NCBI RefSeq assembly: GCF_036711975.1 | Contig: NC_091972.1 | Span: forward strand, 10,917,001-10,981,000 | DNA from: Onthophagus taurus | Taxonomy: Eukaryota > Arthropoda > Insecta > Coleoptera > Scarabaeidae | DNA length: 64,000 nucleotides | Direction of reading: 5' to 3' | Shown: positions 1 to 11,199 of the stretch, piece by piece | How positions within the stretch are numbered: position 1 is the stretch's first letter | How the letters are laid out: every line of letters starts with the position of its first letter | Translations under genes and position numbers: made by a program | Notes under the pieces: model-generated | What the model saw: only the letters and a program-made list of their open reading frames with translations | The model's database searches: none | Told to the model about the DNA's origin: nothing

Positions 1-1497
1 GAGTCGGCAGGAAATGATCGGGATATGGCCATTAGGGATAATACTCGAAAGGGAACCCTGGGGAACAGATGGAATTATATAGCGAGGGCAAACCGGCAGA
101 CGGCAGCTCAGCATTACCTATTATCCATTAACCACACTTACAGGATTTGTACGAGGCACAATGAGATATAGCACGTAATTAAGGACGTGTTGTCAGGGGA
201 AATGTGTGATGTGAGTGATGTATGGAAGGATCACGTGTACGTTTGCAGCTTTACTTTAACCAATTTCTGGATTTGTACTGCCCGTAATGGAATATTGGAA
301 GTAATTTTAGTTTATAGGATTGATTCAGTATGCAGTAAAGGCGTGAGAAATTCACCATTTTAGACGGTTAACGAACGAGTCGGGGATTTATTTAGCAGTT
401 AGCGAGTTTCCAAGACGTGGCTCTTCGCCAAACGCAATTTGTCGCGGCGGCGGCCTCCTAACCAGGTAAGGTCTTATCCGTTCGGCGTCGCGACGCCAAC
501 CGACGCTCCGTCGAAACAAAATTACGCCAAGCGCCGGCCGAGAGGTTTTGTAAGAGGATTAACGGTGACAGGGCGAAACTAATTAGGGCGCAGCTCTTTT
601 GAAGCGAATGGCGCCCTCTCCTTTCCGGACCTTATAGAGGTTTAGAAGTAACCTTAAACTTAACGACATTATTAAAATGCGCTGCGCCTCCGCTGAGAGC
701 ACGAAAACAGTTTTGTTCGTTCCCTAATTGAAATTAAAGTTTTCGGACGGGCGTAATTAAATTTTCAGCCACTTTACTCATTGTGTTATTATTGTTAGCG
801 AAAGTGTATTTCGTTATTTTACAATAAATCGACAAGAAAAGCATAAACGGGAGGTCGTAAACATTTCGCTTATAAACTAACACGCGTCTACTTTGATTGA
901 TATACGTTCCTATAAATTGAATGTTTATTCCATAAACGCCGTTGCGTATTTATAAATCAGTCTAGTAATCCTCCGAAATTATTCACTCGTAAATTTAGAC
1001 TAGTAAAACCAATTTCTAGATGATTTCACCTAGCTTTAATCTTCATATCCTTTTTAATTTTTGAGAAAATCATAAAGTTAGAAGTATTATATCAAACGAT
1101 AAATTTATTAGGTTAAGATTCTGAAATTTTAATGAATCCCATTTGAAATATAAACCGGATTAATTGTAGACTATTAAACATACCGTAATGTTTTATGCTC
1201 TAATTTCATAACAAAACCATTACTTTGAATAAAAAGTAAAATTAAAACGATCGACTTCGGAAACGGTGTAGCCTTTCCGAAATCCGGGAGCCACAGTAGA
1301 GACTGTTGAAATGGGTTTATTTGTGTTTGAGTTTCGTGTTTTAGTACAAGTGTTTATGCGAATCTTTCAGATCTGGTTCTCGATTTCTTATAGGAATTGG
1401 ATCATTTCAATGAAAGCGTTTGAAATGAACTAGAGCGTGGAATAGAAACGAGAACGTGAATTCAAACCAGCATCGGTCGATATCCAGAACTCCAGTA
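1..1497. other. Non-coding sequence, no gene recognised
   Basis: I see no reading frame with protein-like content, no splice-linked exons and no clear repeat. A somewhat GC-richer stretch lies at about 420-620 with several CG dinucleotides; the remainder is AT-rich. It could hold regulatory DNA for a gene outside the window, but the sequence gives no direct support. Confidence 0.5.
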
Positions 1498-1569
1498 GCC
1501 GTGATCGTCTAGTGGTTAGGACCCTACGTTGTGGCCGTAGTAACCCAGGTTCGAATCCTGGTCACGGCA
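1498..1569 (+). tRNA. tRNA-His (anticodon GUG)
   Basis: A complete 72-base cloverleaf. The acceptor stem GCCGTGA (1498-1504) pairs perfectly with TCACGGC (1562-1568), followed by discriminator A at 1569. The anticodon stem CTACG/CGTAG encloses the loop TTGTGGC with anticodon GTG, which reads histidine codons. The T arm contains GGTTCGAATCC, the usual internal B-box promoter, and the D arm supplies the A box. There is no intron. The first base G would receive the extra 5' G that histidine tRNAs carry after processing. The gene stands alone, and no second tRNA is visible in the window. Confidence 0.98.
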
Positions 1570-2019
1570 ATGTGAAAGAACATTGTCACGGAGGAGGCTC
1601 ATTTTTTATCAAAATTATTGACATAAAAACTTGTCCTTCAAGTAATTTTTATCCATGATTCATGTGTCTGATTTTTTTTTGACTAGTTTTAAGTAAGAAT
1701 GGAACCTTTTATTCTTGATCGGTTTATAAACAAAACAAACTCTATTATATAGAATTCGCGACTGCCTAAATACACCATTGGAGCATCGAAAAGAAATGCA
1801 TGGAAAAAAGTATGTAACGTAACTTCAAATTACGTACACTTTACGATTTTAAATTATGCCACTGCACCTTCACGCTAATAAACTAATCGATATACATATT
1901 TCAAATTGCAGTTCCACTTAACAGTTGTCAGATCGTCTTCCGAATCCAATTCGAACTAAGTTTCCATGAACAGGTAGAAATTGATTCCTTTTTTTGGAAA
2001 GTAATTTTTTTCAAATCGA
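1570..2019. other. AT-rich non-coding sequence
   Basis: Sequence downstream of the tRNA gene. No frame, repeat or regulatory motif that I can support. Confidence 0.5.
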
Positions 2020-2254
2020 CTCATTTCATCCCTGAAAACTTTTAGCATAACTTTTCACCTACTCCGAGAAACCGGTTCACTTGCGAGCGTGCGCTTCAGT
2101 ATGAACAAGTAACACACCAAATTGTTGTAGAGGAAGAGAACACCTTTGTAATGGCCCAGCGTAATCTCAATATCTACACATTCAATGATTTCCAATAGGC
2201 ATGAAGAATGTTGAACAAAAATCTGATGTATCTATACCAATCAGAAATTCAACA
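2020..2254 (+). repeat. Dispersed repeat, copy 1 (pairs with 3565-3790)
   Basis: This stretch is a diverged copy of the segment at 3565-3790. Shared blocks include CCCTGAAAACTTTTAGCA, CTCCGAGAAACCG followed by TTCACTT and CGAGCGTGCGC, TTGTAATGGCCC/TTGTGATGGCCC, and a block ending in GAACAAAAA. The two copies are direct repeats about 1.5 kb apart. Small gaps and substitutions indicate an old duplication or two insertions of one mobile element. I do not recognise the element. Confidence 0.75.
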
Positions 2255-2618
2255 TATGATTCCAGAAGATTTCCCGAATGCAATATTATGACTCAAAGTA
2301 TAACTATATTTAAAATCGTCACGCTCACATAAAATTATGCAGTACACATATATATGGCAAAGATTTTTCATCGTCAGGTCTTCGTAAACGTCCTGATAAG
2401 GCACCTCCATATCAAACAAATGTAAATGGTATGGGTACTCCGTTATCAGATAGAAGTCTTAGGTTTGGTATATTATAATTTCTATAATTTTGAATCCACT
2501 TACTACATTAATTTATTGTTGAGTCTGCAGTTTCTAATAACATTTAACGTCATGTTTTTAATTGAACTGTTACTTCTATAACCTCTACTAACTTAGGAAT
2601 CTTCGGCTGTTTTTTGAG

Positions 2619-2897
2619 TCATTCAGTAGTGTTAAGATACGATTCTCTAGATTCTGGAACGTAGTGTTTGTCACGGGTTCTTTGGAATTTACGTTCCATC
2701 TTCTCCATGGTTATTCTATCTATTTTATGCCAGTCTTTTGCAGCCATAGAATTGGCAAGTACGAAGTGGAGTCGTACTAACCTTTCACTTATTTGCTGCG
2801 GATCTTGGAAAGTCTTGAGAATTCTTTCCCGTATCAGTGCTTGGTTTGTTCTAATCAAGATATTACAGGCCCTAGCAGAGTCGATATGCTGCTTCAC
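2619..2897 (-). other. Unassigned open frame between the two repeat copies
   Basis: An open frame of 92 codons that begins with GTG, not ATG. The frame stays open a little further upstream before a stop. It is rich in charged residues (RERILK, MEKMERKFQR) and reads more like protein than most chance frames here, which suggests a broken piece of a mobile-element gene lying between the repeat copies. I cannot match it to a family, and there is no start context, splice signal or polyadenylation signal that argues for a host gene. Confidence 0.2.
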
Positions 2898-3564
2898 TTT
2901 GAGGAAGTTTGACGTTGTTTTCTTCTCTCTACATCTCCCTAAGAATTCTTGCGTTGTCTAATCCGTAAGCTGTCAAATTCTTGATTTGTTAGAACTAACT
3001 TATTAATTAGAACTAACACTAGAATTAAAAACTTTCAAAACAACTGCTGAAAATATTACTTTTACCGTTTCACGTACTAGTTTTTGTCCAGTAATTATTC
3101 CACATTTAAAGTCATAGTGAATATCAGAACATGGCATCAAATGATTTTTAATAAAAATGGACAGTTTTCGAATCTACGACTCTCTCATTTAATAATCAGA
3201 AAATGTCCAGATTTGGTCTTATCAAGTATCTTAATTACCTCACTTTGTAACTTGATCAATATGATTCAGCAAAGTAGAAAGATTTATCTAGGAACTGACT
3301 CTCATATTTTTGAGCACCAATTTTGTGTGGTTCTATGAAGCTGGTCATTAACGAGACCACGATTTACACGATAATACGAAAAGTCACTTACACAGTGTGC
3401 TCAGCTTTTTGAAGCTCTTGAATCTGTGTATTTTAGTGTCGATAAAAACCATCTTCGTCCTTTAATTTCCTCTTTGATGGATAGAACCATTACGTCTTTA
3501 CGAAGATCCACAATTTCGCACGTACTACGGGGCATCTAGATAGTCTTCAATTTTTTCAAATCTT

Positions 3565-3790
3565 CACAATTTAGCCCTGAAAACTTTTAGCACACCTTTT
3601 CATGTTCTCCGAGAAACCGATTCACTTACGAGCGTGCGCGAACACTCTTAAAAAGACCCTGAGAAAAAGAGACACCCTTGTGATGGCCCTAGCGCAATCT
3701 CAGTGTTTGTACGCGCCGGATATCCACATATTTAATGATTCTCAATATCATGGCATGAATAACATAGAACAAAAACCTACTGTACATCTA
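3565..3790 (+). repeat. Dispersed repeat, copy 2 (pairs with 2020-2254)
   Basis: Second copy of the direct repeat described at 2020-2254. It happens to be open for 78 codons (3602-3838), but the first copy is interrupted in the same frame. The frame is therefore not conserved, and I do not call it a gene. Confidence 0.75.
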
Positions 3791-3839
3791 AGTCTAGAAG
3801 ATATCCCAAGGCAGTTGAAGTTTTTTGATGGTGAATAAC

Positions 3840-4680
3840 AATAGCAATTTGCATCGCTGCAAATCATCATCACAAGACATCACATTTAGCCAGCTAGGTC
3901 TCCAACCTCAATCCACTGTGTCAAGAACTTGTGAGGTTGGATAAAAGATTTGGTGTACCAACGGTGAATGAAAACACAGAGACTTTATCTAACAAATTTT
4001 GAATGTTGCAATGCAAATAAGACAACCGCGCAAACATGAGAAATACAATGCGAGCAATTCACCGTCATGCAGACAAATGTATTGAAGTAGGAGGTAGAAT
4101 TTTTAGACATGTTTTGAATTAATCATGTACTGTTATTAGTATTACAGAGGCAACTTCATTAAACAACTTACAGATCCTTAGTATTATTATGTTTTGAAAG
4201 ATGTAGTTGTCATTACAATTTTGACATTATTTCAAATATTATAGTTGTACTTTTAAAGCACTTGAATATTTTACATACAATTTTCATTTTTCAAAGTTTC
4301 CATACTATGTTGACCATTGAGTATAAAGACAATCAGTAACCGCACGAGATGTCACCAGCAGCGCAGAGGTCAGATATCCGCTACGCGAATCCGGAAGTCA
4401 AAACCACGAACCGACACTCGGTGATAAACGGTCGGTCGCCTCACGTGATATATATTTTCGTCGGGGTACCGCGAGCTTTGAAAGTTTTGAAATACGGCCC
4501 CTAGAATCGCCAGACTAAACACACGCCGCCATTCCCAAGGACTTGCTCGTGACATGGAATAAGGGGCGTGTACAAACCGTCCTCAAACTGACAGGAGACA
4601 TCTGTTATATAATTAACATGTTGTTTTTTGGACACTACGTCCGCGTACAGTTGGAGGAATAGAAAGGGGAGTGTCAAAGG
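3840..4680. other. Upstream flank of the protease gene
   Basis: Non-coding. AT-rich to about 4330, then a GC-richer block (about 4340-4570) with several CG dinucleotides. No coding content is recognised; the block may be regulatory DNA for the protease gene that follows, which is inference from position only. Confidence 0.35.
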
Positions 4681-4681
4681 G

Positions 4682-4687
4682 TATAAA
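4682..4687 (+). promoter_or_regulatory. Candidate TATA box of the protease gene
   Basis: TATAAA lies 30 bases before the start codon at 4717. If transcription starts about 30 bases downstream, as usual for TATA promoters, the 5' leader would be only a few bases. TCATA at 4712-4716 could serve as a weak initiator. An upstream non-coding exon is the alternative. Confidence 0.4.
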
Positions 4688-4716
4688 TTTGAACGTTAGT
4701 TCCATCGGAAGTCATA

Positions 4717-5628
4717 ATGAAATTTTTTTTGGTGTATGTTTTTATCTTGGCGAAAGTGCATGGAATTGGTAGAAATCCGTCTTTGAGGATTGTGGCAGGA
4801 TTCGATTGTAATCCAGTTGAGTATCCATTCTACGCCCTTGTAATAATAAGTTCTAACAAAGGGAATAAGATATGTGGCGGATCTTTGGTTGCTCCAAATT
4901 TTGTTCTGACAGCGGCTCATTGTTGCGTTGAAAATGATATTAAACGATATAATATTCAAACGGGAACAGAGAGTATTGACGGAAAATTTGATTATAAAGT
5001 AAATGTTACTGATATTTATATCCATGCTAAATATGATCCAAAGGAATACAATTATGATGCTTGTATGTTGAAGTTACATATGCAAATTTGTAAAAGGCAG
5101 TCGACGGATTACTTAGATATCGCCTTCTTTGATTATTCAAAATTTAACATTCTAACTCAATGTTCAAGAGTAATTAGTGCGGGATTTGGCGTTCAACATA
5201 GAAACGAACGGAAAGGTATACTTCAAGATCATTTTCCATTTCCCAAAAAAAATCTCCAATGTACTTTATTAACATTGTTGAGTAATAAAGAATGTTCTAA
5301 GTTTTGGAAAAAGGGATTTTACAACGATACCATGCTATGCGCAATTGATCCTACTCCAAGAAAAAGTGATGTTTGCTATGGGGATAGCGGAGGTCCACTA
5401 ATGTGTGGTGATATACAAATTGGAATTATTTCTTATAGCCGAGGATGTGGATTTAACAACACACCTGGAGTTTTTACAAAAGTATCCAAAATTAAAGATT
5501 TTATATTAAATATTTTAAAAGATGATTATAATTATCTTCAACTATCATTTAAAAAATCTTTAGGTACGAAATTATTTATGACATCACATTATTATTTTTT
5601 AATTATTGTGATATTTATGAGTGTTTAA
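4717..5628 (+). CDS. Secreted trypsin-like serine protease with hydrophobic C-terminal tail
   Basis: Single-exon gene, 303 residues, family S1 (chymotrypsin fold). A signal peptide covers about residues 1-16. A short propeptide ends at Arg24, and activation would release the mature N-terminus IVAGF (25-29). The catalytic triad is complete: His68 in LTAAHC, Asp114 in YNYDACML, and Ser224 in GDSGGP. The S1-pocket position six residues before the serine is Asp218, which predicts cleavage after Lys or Arg. The usual Gly216 of trypsins is Ser here (SYSRGCG), which may narrow the pocket. After the catalytic domain (to about 265) a lysine-containing linker leads to a hydrophobic end (about 291-303, FLIIVIF), suggesting a membrane or GPI-type anchor instead of a free digestive enzyme. 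No clip domain is seen. Family assignment is firm; the physiological role is unknown. Confidence 0.93.
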   Translation: MKFFLVYVFILAKVHGIGRNPSLRIVAGFDCNPVEYPFYALVIISSNKGNKICGGSLVAPNFVLTAAHCCVENDIKRYNIQTGTESIDGKFDYKVNVTDIYIHAKYDPKEYNYDACMLKLHMQICKRQSTDYLDIAFFDYSKFNILTQCSRVISAGFGVQHRNERKGILQDHFPFPKKNLQCTLLTLLSNKECSKFWKKGFYNDTMLCAIDPTPRKSDVCYGDSGGPLMCGDIQIGIISYSRGCGFNNTPGVFTKVSKIKDFILNILKDDYNYLQLSFKKSLGTKLFMTSHYYFLIIVIFMSV

Positions 5629-5631
5629 AGA

Positions 5632-5637
5632 AATAAA
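5632..5637 (+). promoter_or_regulatory. Polyadenylation signal of the protease gene
   Basis: AATAAA begins three bases after the stop codon, implying a very short 3' untranslated region. Confidence 0.6.
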
Positions 5638-5639
5638 TC

Positions 5640-7689
5640 GAAGCTGTATTGAATTTAGTGTTTAGTTTTAATTTTATTAAGATTAATGTTACCTCATAAA
5701 ATGCTTTAGGGTCGACGTAGATAGCAAATTCAGTTAATCCGCTTAACCCAATTGCCTCAGCAGTAGCCGTAAGTTCCGATTACAACGATAACGTCATCTT
5801 TAATTGCTTGGAGGTGTGTTTATTGTTTACCGGCAACAAATGGACCACAATTCATTGATTAAACGACCTTTGTGGTATCATAATGAAAATGTTTGTTCGG
5901 TTGTATAGATACTTTACATGAATTTAAAAAAATCCATAAAAAGAGTTCATGGGATATAACTCGTCCGAAGGGAGTCGAACAATGGCCGAAATACTGGTCC
6001 ATAAACTCGAAATTCGCGGTGGACAATTGGTTTTGACGCAAATGCGAGGTTTGTCCGGGTCGACCAATAAAAGAAAATTTATCTATTATACAATTGCGGC
6101 CGTGGCTCGACTCGTTGGTACGGATTTACGCCCCCGTGAAGGCAAATTTTATGTAACCTCCTCGTAACCGACATTCGTTAATTAATATTTTTGACCAATG
6201 TAACCGTGGATTGTTGTGTTTACAACGCCGCTGGCGTGTAAACGCAGATTGCGAATAATAATGCATTTTAACGAGATAAGCCGCCCGTTTGCGGTACACC
6301 AAATTCGAAACACCACGCGATTGTTATTGTTACTAAATTCGCGCAAAGGTCGCCAAAGAAAATCAATATCGCAAAATTGTCATTGCGTCGTGACTTCATT
6401 ACATGTACTAGTAGTGGAGTTTATTAAGTACGTCCATCAATTTCAAACAATTCTCGTGGGTTTCGACCTCGAGGTGTCAATAGACTACCCGTAAACGTGA
6501 TGAACATTCCATTCTCAAGGACCAGGGGGCAGAAAACCTCAATATCCGTTCTGGGCGGACGTTAAACAATGTCCTTGTTGAATTTAATACACAACGGCAT
6601 TCGGCTAAAACCGAACCAACTTGTTCGATCCTACACCCCAAAGGCAGGTGCTTCCAGGCAAACATGACTATGGACGCGACATCGACAAACAATTCCCAAA
6701 CTAATACCGCTTGGTAATTAGCACGCATAGTTCTGTAAACATGACGTTCGCGTATTTCGCCCAAAGCGTGTGTATTGCTTAACTAGAATATTACGAATTG
6801 TGTTTTCAGTCCATTAAAGAAAATTCGCTATAAATATTTTATTAAGTATGTTTCAAACAATACCGTTATCAATCGTTTCGAAAGTTTACCCAGCAACGTT
6901 TTTGCATGAACAATTCCACAAGACGGTTTCCTAATTGTGCCTAGTGCGTATTTTACGAGAGACCCGCATCAATCTTAACTTAAACAGTTTAACTTCGTCG
7001 CAGTTGTTCTTACTCTTGTAGGAATTCGCCTCGACGGTTTCTTCGGCCGAAACGCGTCGCAATCAACAAGGCGGCCATTATAAGTTGCCAACTACAAGCC
7101 AACTACAATTAACTTAATTGCATCACTTAATAAAAGCTTCCAGCCAGTTTCATTGGACGGTAGGTGAAGTTGCAGCGACGCCAACCGGCTAGATTAATAG
7201 TTAAAAGGGAACCGCGCCAAAGACGAAAAGGTTCATTCAAATGAACTTCCCTTTTACGAAGTGTACGGTGTCATCCGGTTTTATCCCCCGTCGGTAATAT
7301 ATTTCCGGAAATCGCGCGCCTATCCCTGAACCTTAATATGTCTAAGTGAGTCCAAGGAGGATGTGTAAGGAATGAGAATGGCCATCGAAGTAAAAAAAGG
7401 GCGGGTTGATTACATTGTTGCGTGTGCAGTTGTGGTAGTAGTGGCACAGGAAAAAACATAGGCCTGCACTTAGAAGATTGTGTAGTGAAAAAAAGTGGAA
7501 AGCAAAGGGCCAGAATCTCTCCAGTGTCCGGGGTATAATTTAAGGGAAACTAAGTAGTACGAAACATCCTTTTTCCATTAAGGGAAACGCAATTTTATTG
7601 GAAAAAGTTTATAAATTTATCATTTATCGATTGAAATTCAGTTTCGTTTTGGGCGAGTTATATTAGATTCTTTTAACAATTTAGAAACA
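5640..7689. other. Non-coding sequence, no gene recognised
   Basis: Several chance frames of 60-95 codons exist on both strands (for example about 5949-6167 plus and 6477-6764 minus), but they overlap each other and resemble no protein I know. The block 6900-7300 is GC-richer. Confidence 0.5.
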
Positions 7690-9130
7690 ACAGGACTTAG
7701 GATATAACGGACAAAAATAAATATAAATATTACCTATTTAATACATCAGTATACAGACTGGTCCATTTAACGCGAGACAAGCGATTAACTCGAAAACGGT
7801 TCATTTTACATAAAAGTGAACCAAATAAAAGTTGTTCTGTGCGAAGGGGGAAACCATATGACGATAACATTTTTGACCTTGACTTTATTTTCAAGGTCGC
7901 ATGAAGGTCACGGCCGATTTTTTTAAATGGCACCCTATATATTTTATTGTAGAATCTGAATCTGTGGATAAAAGTAAAGTAATTGAAAAAAAATAAAAAA
8001 ATTTTACTGTGTGGTTTTGCCAGTACAACGGTAAAACATCTTTTGAACAAAATTGAATTCAGAAAAATTCTTTTCAGAAAGAATAACTAACGTTTATAAT
8101 CTAGCAAGAACAAAGAAGATTTATGAATTTTTATACATTTTCCTACCCACTTCGATACATTATCTTTAGTTCTTAATTCTTAGAATACTATTTAAGAATG
8201 CTCAACAAAAAAAATCCGGAAAGGATACATACCTTTGGAAAGAGGTCTAAAGGGTTCCGACTTTGATAATAGAATAACGCATAAAAAACAAGAGTGAAGA
8301 GGAACTGCAGAGACTGAAGAGACTTAATTGGTTAAATTGTTCTAAAATGTAACAGGTAAAACTAAATTTGCATAAAAACTTTTGTCTACAAAAGATGTTT
8401 CGCCGTCGTACTGGCAAAACCGCACGATAATTTTTTTTTTTTTAATTATTTTACTTTTATCCATAGATTCAGATTTTGCAATCAAAAACATAGGGTGCCA
8501 TTTAAAAAAATTGGTCGTGACCTTCATATGACCTTGTAAATAAGGTCAAGGTCAGAAAATGTTATCGTCATATGGTTTCCCCTTTTTGCACAGAACAACT
8601 TTCATTTGGTTCATTTTTATGTAAAATTATTAAACCGTTTTCGAGATAATCGAAGCGTCTCACGTGAAACGGACCACCCTGTATGTAAATATAAATGTTA
8701 GCGCTCATAGATAGAATCCAACTCGGATTATTCCCCAAGTTGCTCTATTCAATGATCATAGATAAACTCGGGGTATTCCCCGAGCTGTCTATACGATGCA
8801 TAAATCAAGGACGGTAGTTCTAGTTTTAATCGTAATTCAGCGCTAGAGTTGTATATTTTTAACTAAAAGTAGGACTAACACTACAACTAGAACTAGAAAC
8901 ATTCCAGTTTAACACTAGATATCACTATGTTGCATACTTTTATTGAACTAAAACTAGAACTAATACTAGACCTAGAACTAGAAACATTCGGGTTGGGTTG
9001 GGTTGGATCTGAAGACGCACGGCTAAACCCGAAACTTATTAGTTCTAGGTCTAGTGTTAGTTCTAGTTTTAATTGTAATTTACCGCTAGAATTAAAAAAG
9101 TAGTGTCAAAGGTTAGGTTATGTTATCGAT
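7690..9130 (+). mobile_element. Fold-back/pogo-end element, copy 1 (5'-truncated and interrupted)
   Basis: Begins with a shortened version of the pogo-like end (GATATAACGGACAAAA), continues at 7720-7753 and, after an inserted element (7754-8681), at 8684 onward with GCGCTCATAGATAGAATCC. It closely matches the copy at 32656-33110. It contains the palindrome CTCGGGGTATTCCCCGAG (8769-8786) and a large fold-back of TCTAGTTCTAGGTCTAGTG-type arms (about 8949-9075) whose loop holds repeated TTGGG. The right boundary is uncertain. No coding capacity is seen. Confidence 0.7.
7754..8681 (+). mobile_element. TA-flanked inverted-repeat element with ~300-bp arms
   Basis: A 928-bp element inserted into fold-back copy 1. 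The ends are CAGACTGGTCC and GGACCACCCTG, flanked by TA on both sides (7752-7753 and 8682-8683). The arms are imperfect inverted repeats of about 300 bp (roughly 7754-8055 against 8375-8681), sharing blocks such as GAAACCATATGACGATAACA and TTTTAAATGGCACCCTAT. The uninserted copy at 32656 onward shows the sequence without this insertion. TA duplication suggests a Tc1/mariner-type non-autonomous element. The minus-strand open frames inside the arms are by-products of the repeat and not genes. Confidence 0.85.
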
Positions 9131-9134
9131 TAGG

Positions 9135-10731
9135 TTAAAATCAAAAATAATTGGTGAAAACTCAATATAACTATGACTATGATGGAATATGAAAAATAAT
9201 ATAGACAGCTACCATACACATAAACTTCTTTTCGAAATTTAAGCTAATGTATTTAGGTACACTATACAATATATAATTCATCTACCTACCTTGCAAATAA
9301 CAGAATTATACTTAATCTTATTATTACTTTTCTTTAGTTGTTAATAATTGAGCCATTGAGTTAGTGTATTCACGGAAAGTTTTGTGCACGTATAAGTTTT
9401 CAAACAAAAGTGGAATCAGCTCGGAAAGTTAGCGAGTGATGGAAGATTTGTATGCGGACGCGTTGATACAGTTCCGTTTGTTAGCGCATCTCTGGCGCCT
9501 CCACCGTCCTGATATATTTGTAGGACTCCAAATTTACCTAACTTCGCCCTCGGAAACTTAGCCGGCCGCCGACGTTTTAAGTGTAACAATGGAAACGGCG
9601 CATTGTTTAGTTGCTGACGGCGTAATTGAATGTATACTTAAGGAGCGGAATGGCTCTTGGACCGAAGTTTCTTAATAAGATTCCCGTTTCTGTATATAGT
9701 CGCATTATAATATCTGTATAACTCCGTTTGTGCTAGCTGTGCTATAAACGAAGTAATTTAACCGGTATTGTTTGGAGCGAAACAACGTGGCAATCAAGTA
9801 ATCGTAATTCATACGACGCCCATCGACTACAATCAGCACCATCGTTTTGGTAGACAAATTACACGTCATCGCAAATCGAAAGTACATTGGTTATTAATCA
9901 TCGTTCGATATTGCGGTTTAGATATCGTTCTCTGAACTGGCAGGGTTTGGCGAAATACTACAGAATATTGGACTAATGCTTCCCGAGATCCATTAATTCA
10001 ATGTCGGCTGCACTGACATTTAAATGTTGATTACTAAACTCCTTTCAGTTGCTGAGACGTCTATCGTTCCAAATGTAAATCTCAATCAATAAACTCATCA
10101 TCAAACAACTGCCAATCATCAACAGATCCATAAGTCATATTAAAGAATTATCCCCATTGTCTTTACCGGAATATATTAATGGATTATTGGATTACAGCAA
10201 CTCGGTGCGGTAGCGTCCATAACTAATACGAGATTTCAATAACGCTGATTACGTAGGAATTCCAAACAATCCGCAATCACGGCACGTCAACTGACGTCAT
10301 TTCCCGCGTCGCGTTTCAGGTCGTCGGATTTATCATCATCGGTACGTCCCAATCGCCGAACCGTGTCTGTCACCTCGGATGACGGATGACGGACGACACG
10401 CGCTAGCCACGTAACATCGTTCCCGTCCAAACAAATGACCGTAATAGATCTCCCCCATTTAGGGTGACTGCCGTCGAAAATAGAAACCTCGAAAAACGAC
10501 GCCGCTACGTTATCGCCACGTCGATTAAAAACAGAATACTTTAAGTAGCTCTAGATGTTTACTGACATTTTTTCTATCTCGCATCTGGTTACTACTAAAA
10601 TATATTAAGAGGGTGTATGAAAATTTAAAAAAAAAGTTGTGCGGCAAGAGAGAAAAGGGAATGTAGTAAAACTATACTTATACTATTAATATTATCTATG
10701 TAATACCCAGCAATGGAATACAGCAACTCGA
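9135..10731. other. Non-coding sequence
   Basis: No gene recognised. A GC-richer stretch (about 9420-9650 and 10260-10520) contains short GATGACGGATGACGGA repetition near 10380. Chance frames only. Confidence 0.5.
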
Positions 10732-10846
10732 GTAAAACTAACACTACACGTAAAACTAGAAACATTTGGGATTAGCCGCCTTAAGAGACGAACGGCTAAA
10801 CCCGAATGTTTCTAGTTCTAGATATAGTGTTAGTTCTAGTTTTAAT
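10732..10846 (+). repeat. Fold-back repeat, isolated hairpin copy
   Basis: Imperfect inverted repeat: the left arm reads AAAACTAACACTACACGTAA and onward, the loop TTAAGAGACGAAC, and the right arm GGCTAAACCCGAATGTTTCT followed by AGTTCTAGATATAGTGTTAG. It has the same family signature as the hairpins at 8949, 32953, 39700-40017 and 40685-40808. Long arms and a short loop make it a strong hairpin if transcribed. Confidence 0.75.
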
Positions 10847-11199
10847 TGATATCCAACGTTAGATTGCAGTACATTTTACACAAAAAAGTTAGGCGGAAAG
10901 AGAAAAAAAAAAGGAAATATTATGTATCTGACAATAGATTTTTATTTAAAAAAATTTTGCTTTATAACAATTTAAAGCATAAATCTCGTTCGAGTTTTTT
11001 ATGCGAATATACGAGATAGATAGTTTTTTTTATTTCATCCTGTTTTTTTTTTATTTTTTCAAGAGTTAAATTCACAATGGTTGATTTAATCTCTATCAAT
11101 ATTCCAGTAATATTTTTTTTTTCGGTTTTCAATTTATATAGCCATCATCTCTTTATAAAGAGATGATATACGTGTCTATTAAAATATACAAAAAAATGA

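Noticed and set aside
3602..3838. 78-codon plus-strand frame
   Set aside because: Falls in a repeat whose other copy (2020-2254) is not open in this frame.
5949..6167. 72-codon plus-strand frame
   Set aside because: Overlaps other open frames, shows no domain, no splice context and no polyadenylation signal.
6477..6764. 95-codon minus-strand frame in a GC-richer stretch
   Set aside because: No recognisable domain; openness is explained by low stop density in GC-richer sequence.
7730..8050. 106-codon minus-strand frame
   Set aside because: It lies in the left arm of the inverted-repeat element at 7754-8681. The related arm gives a different, shorter frame, so it is a by-product of the repeat.
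8991..9006. (TTGGG)n runs here and at 37311-37327 as interstitial telomere repeats
   Set aside because: Only three or so units each, and the insect telomere repeat is TTAGG; the first lies in a transposon hairpin loop.
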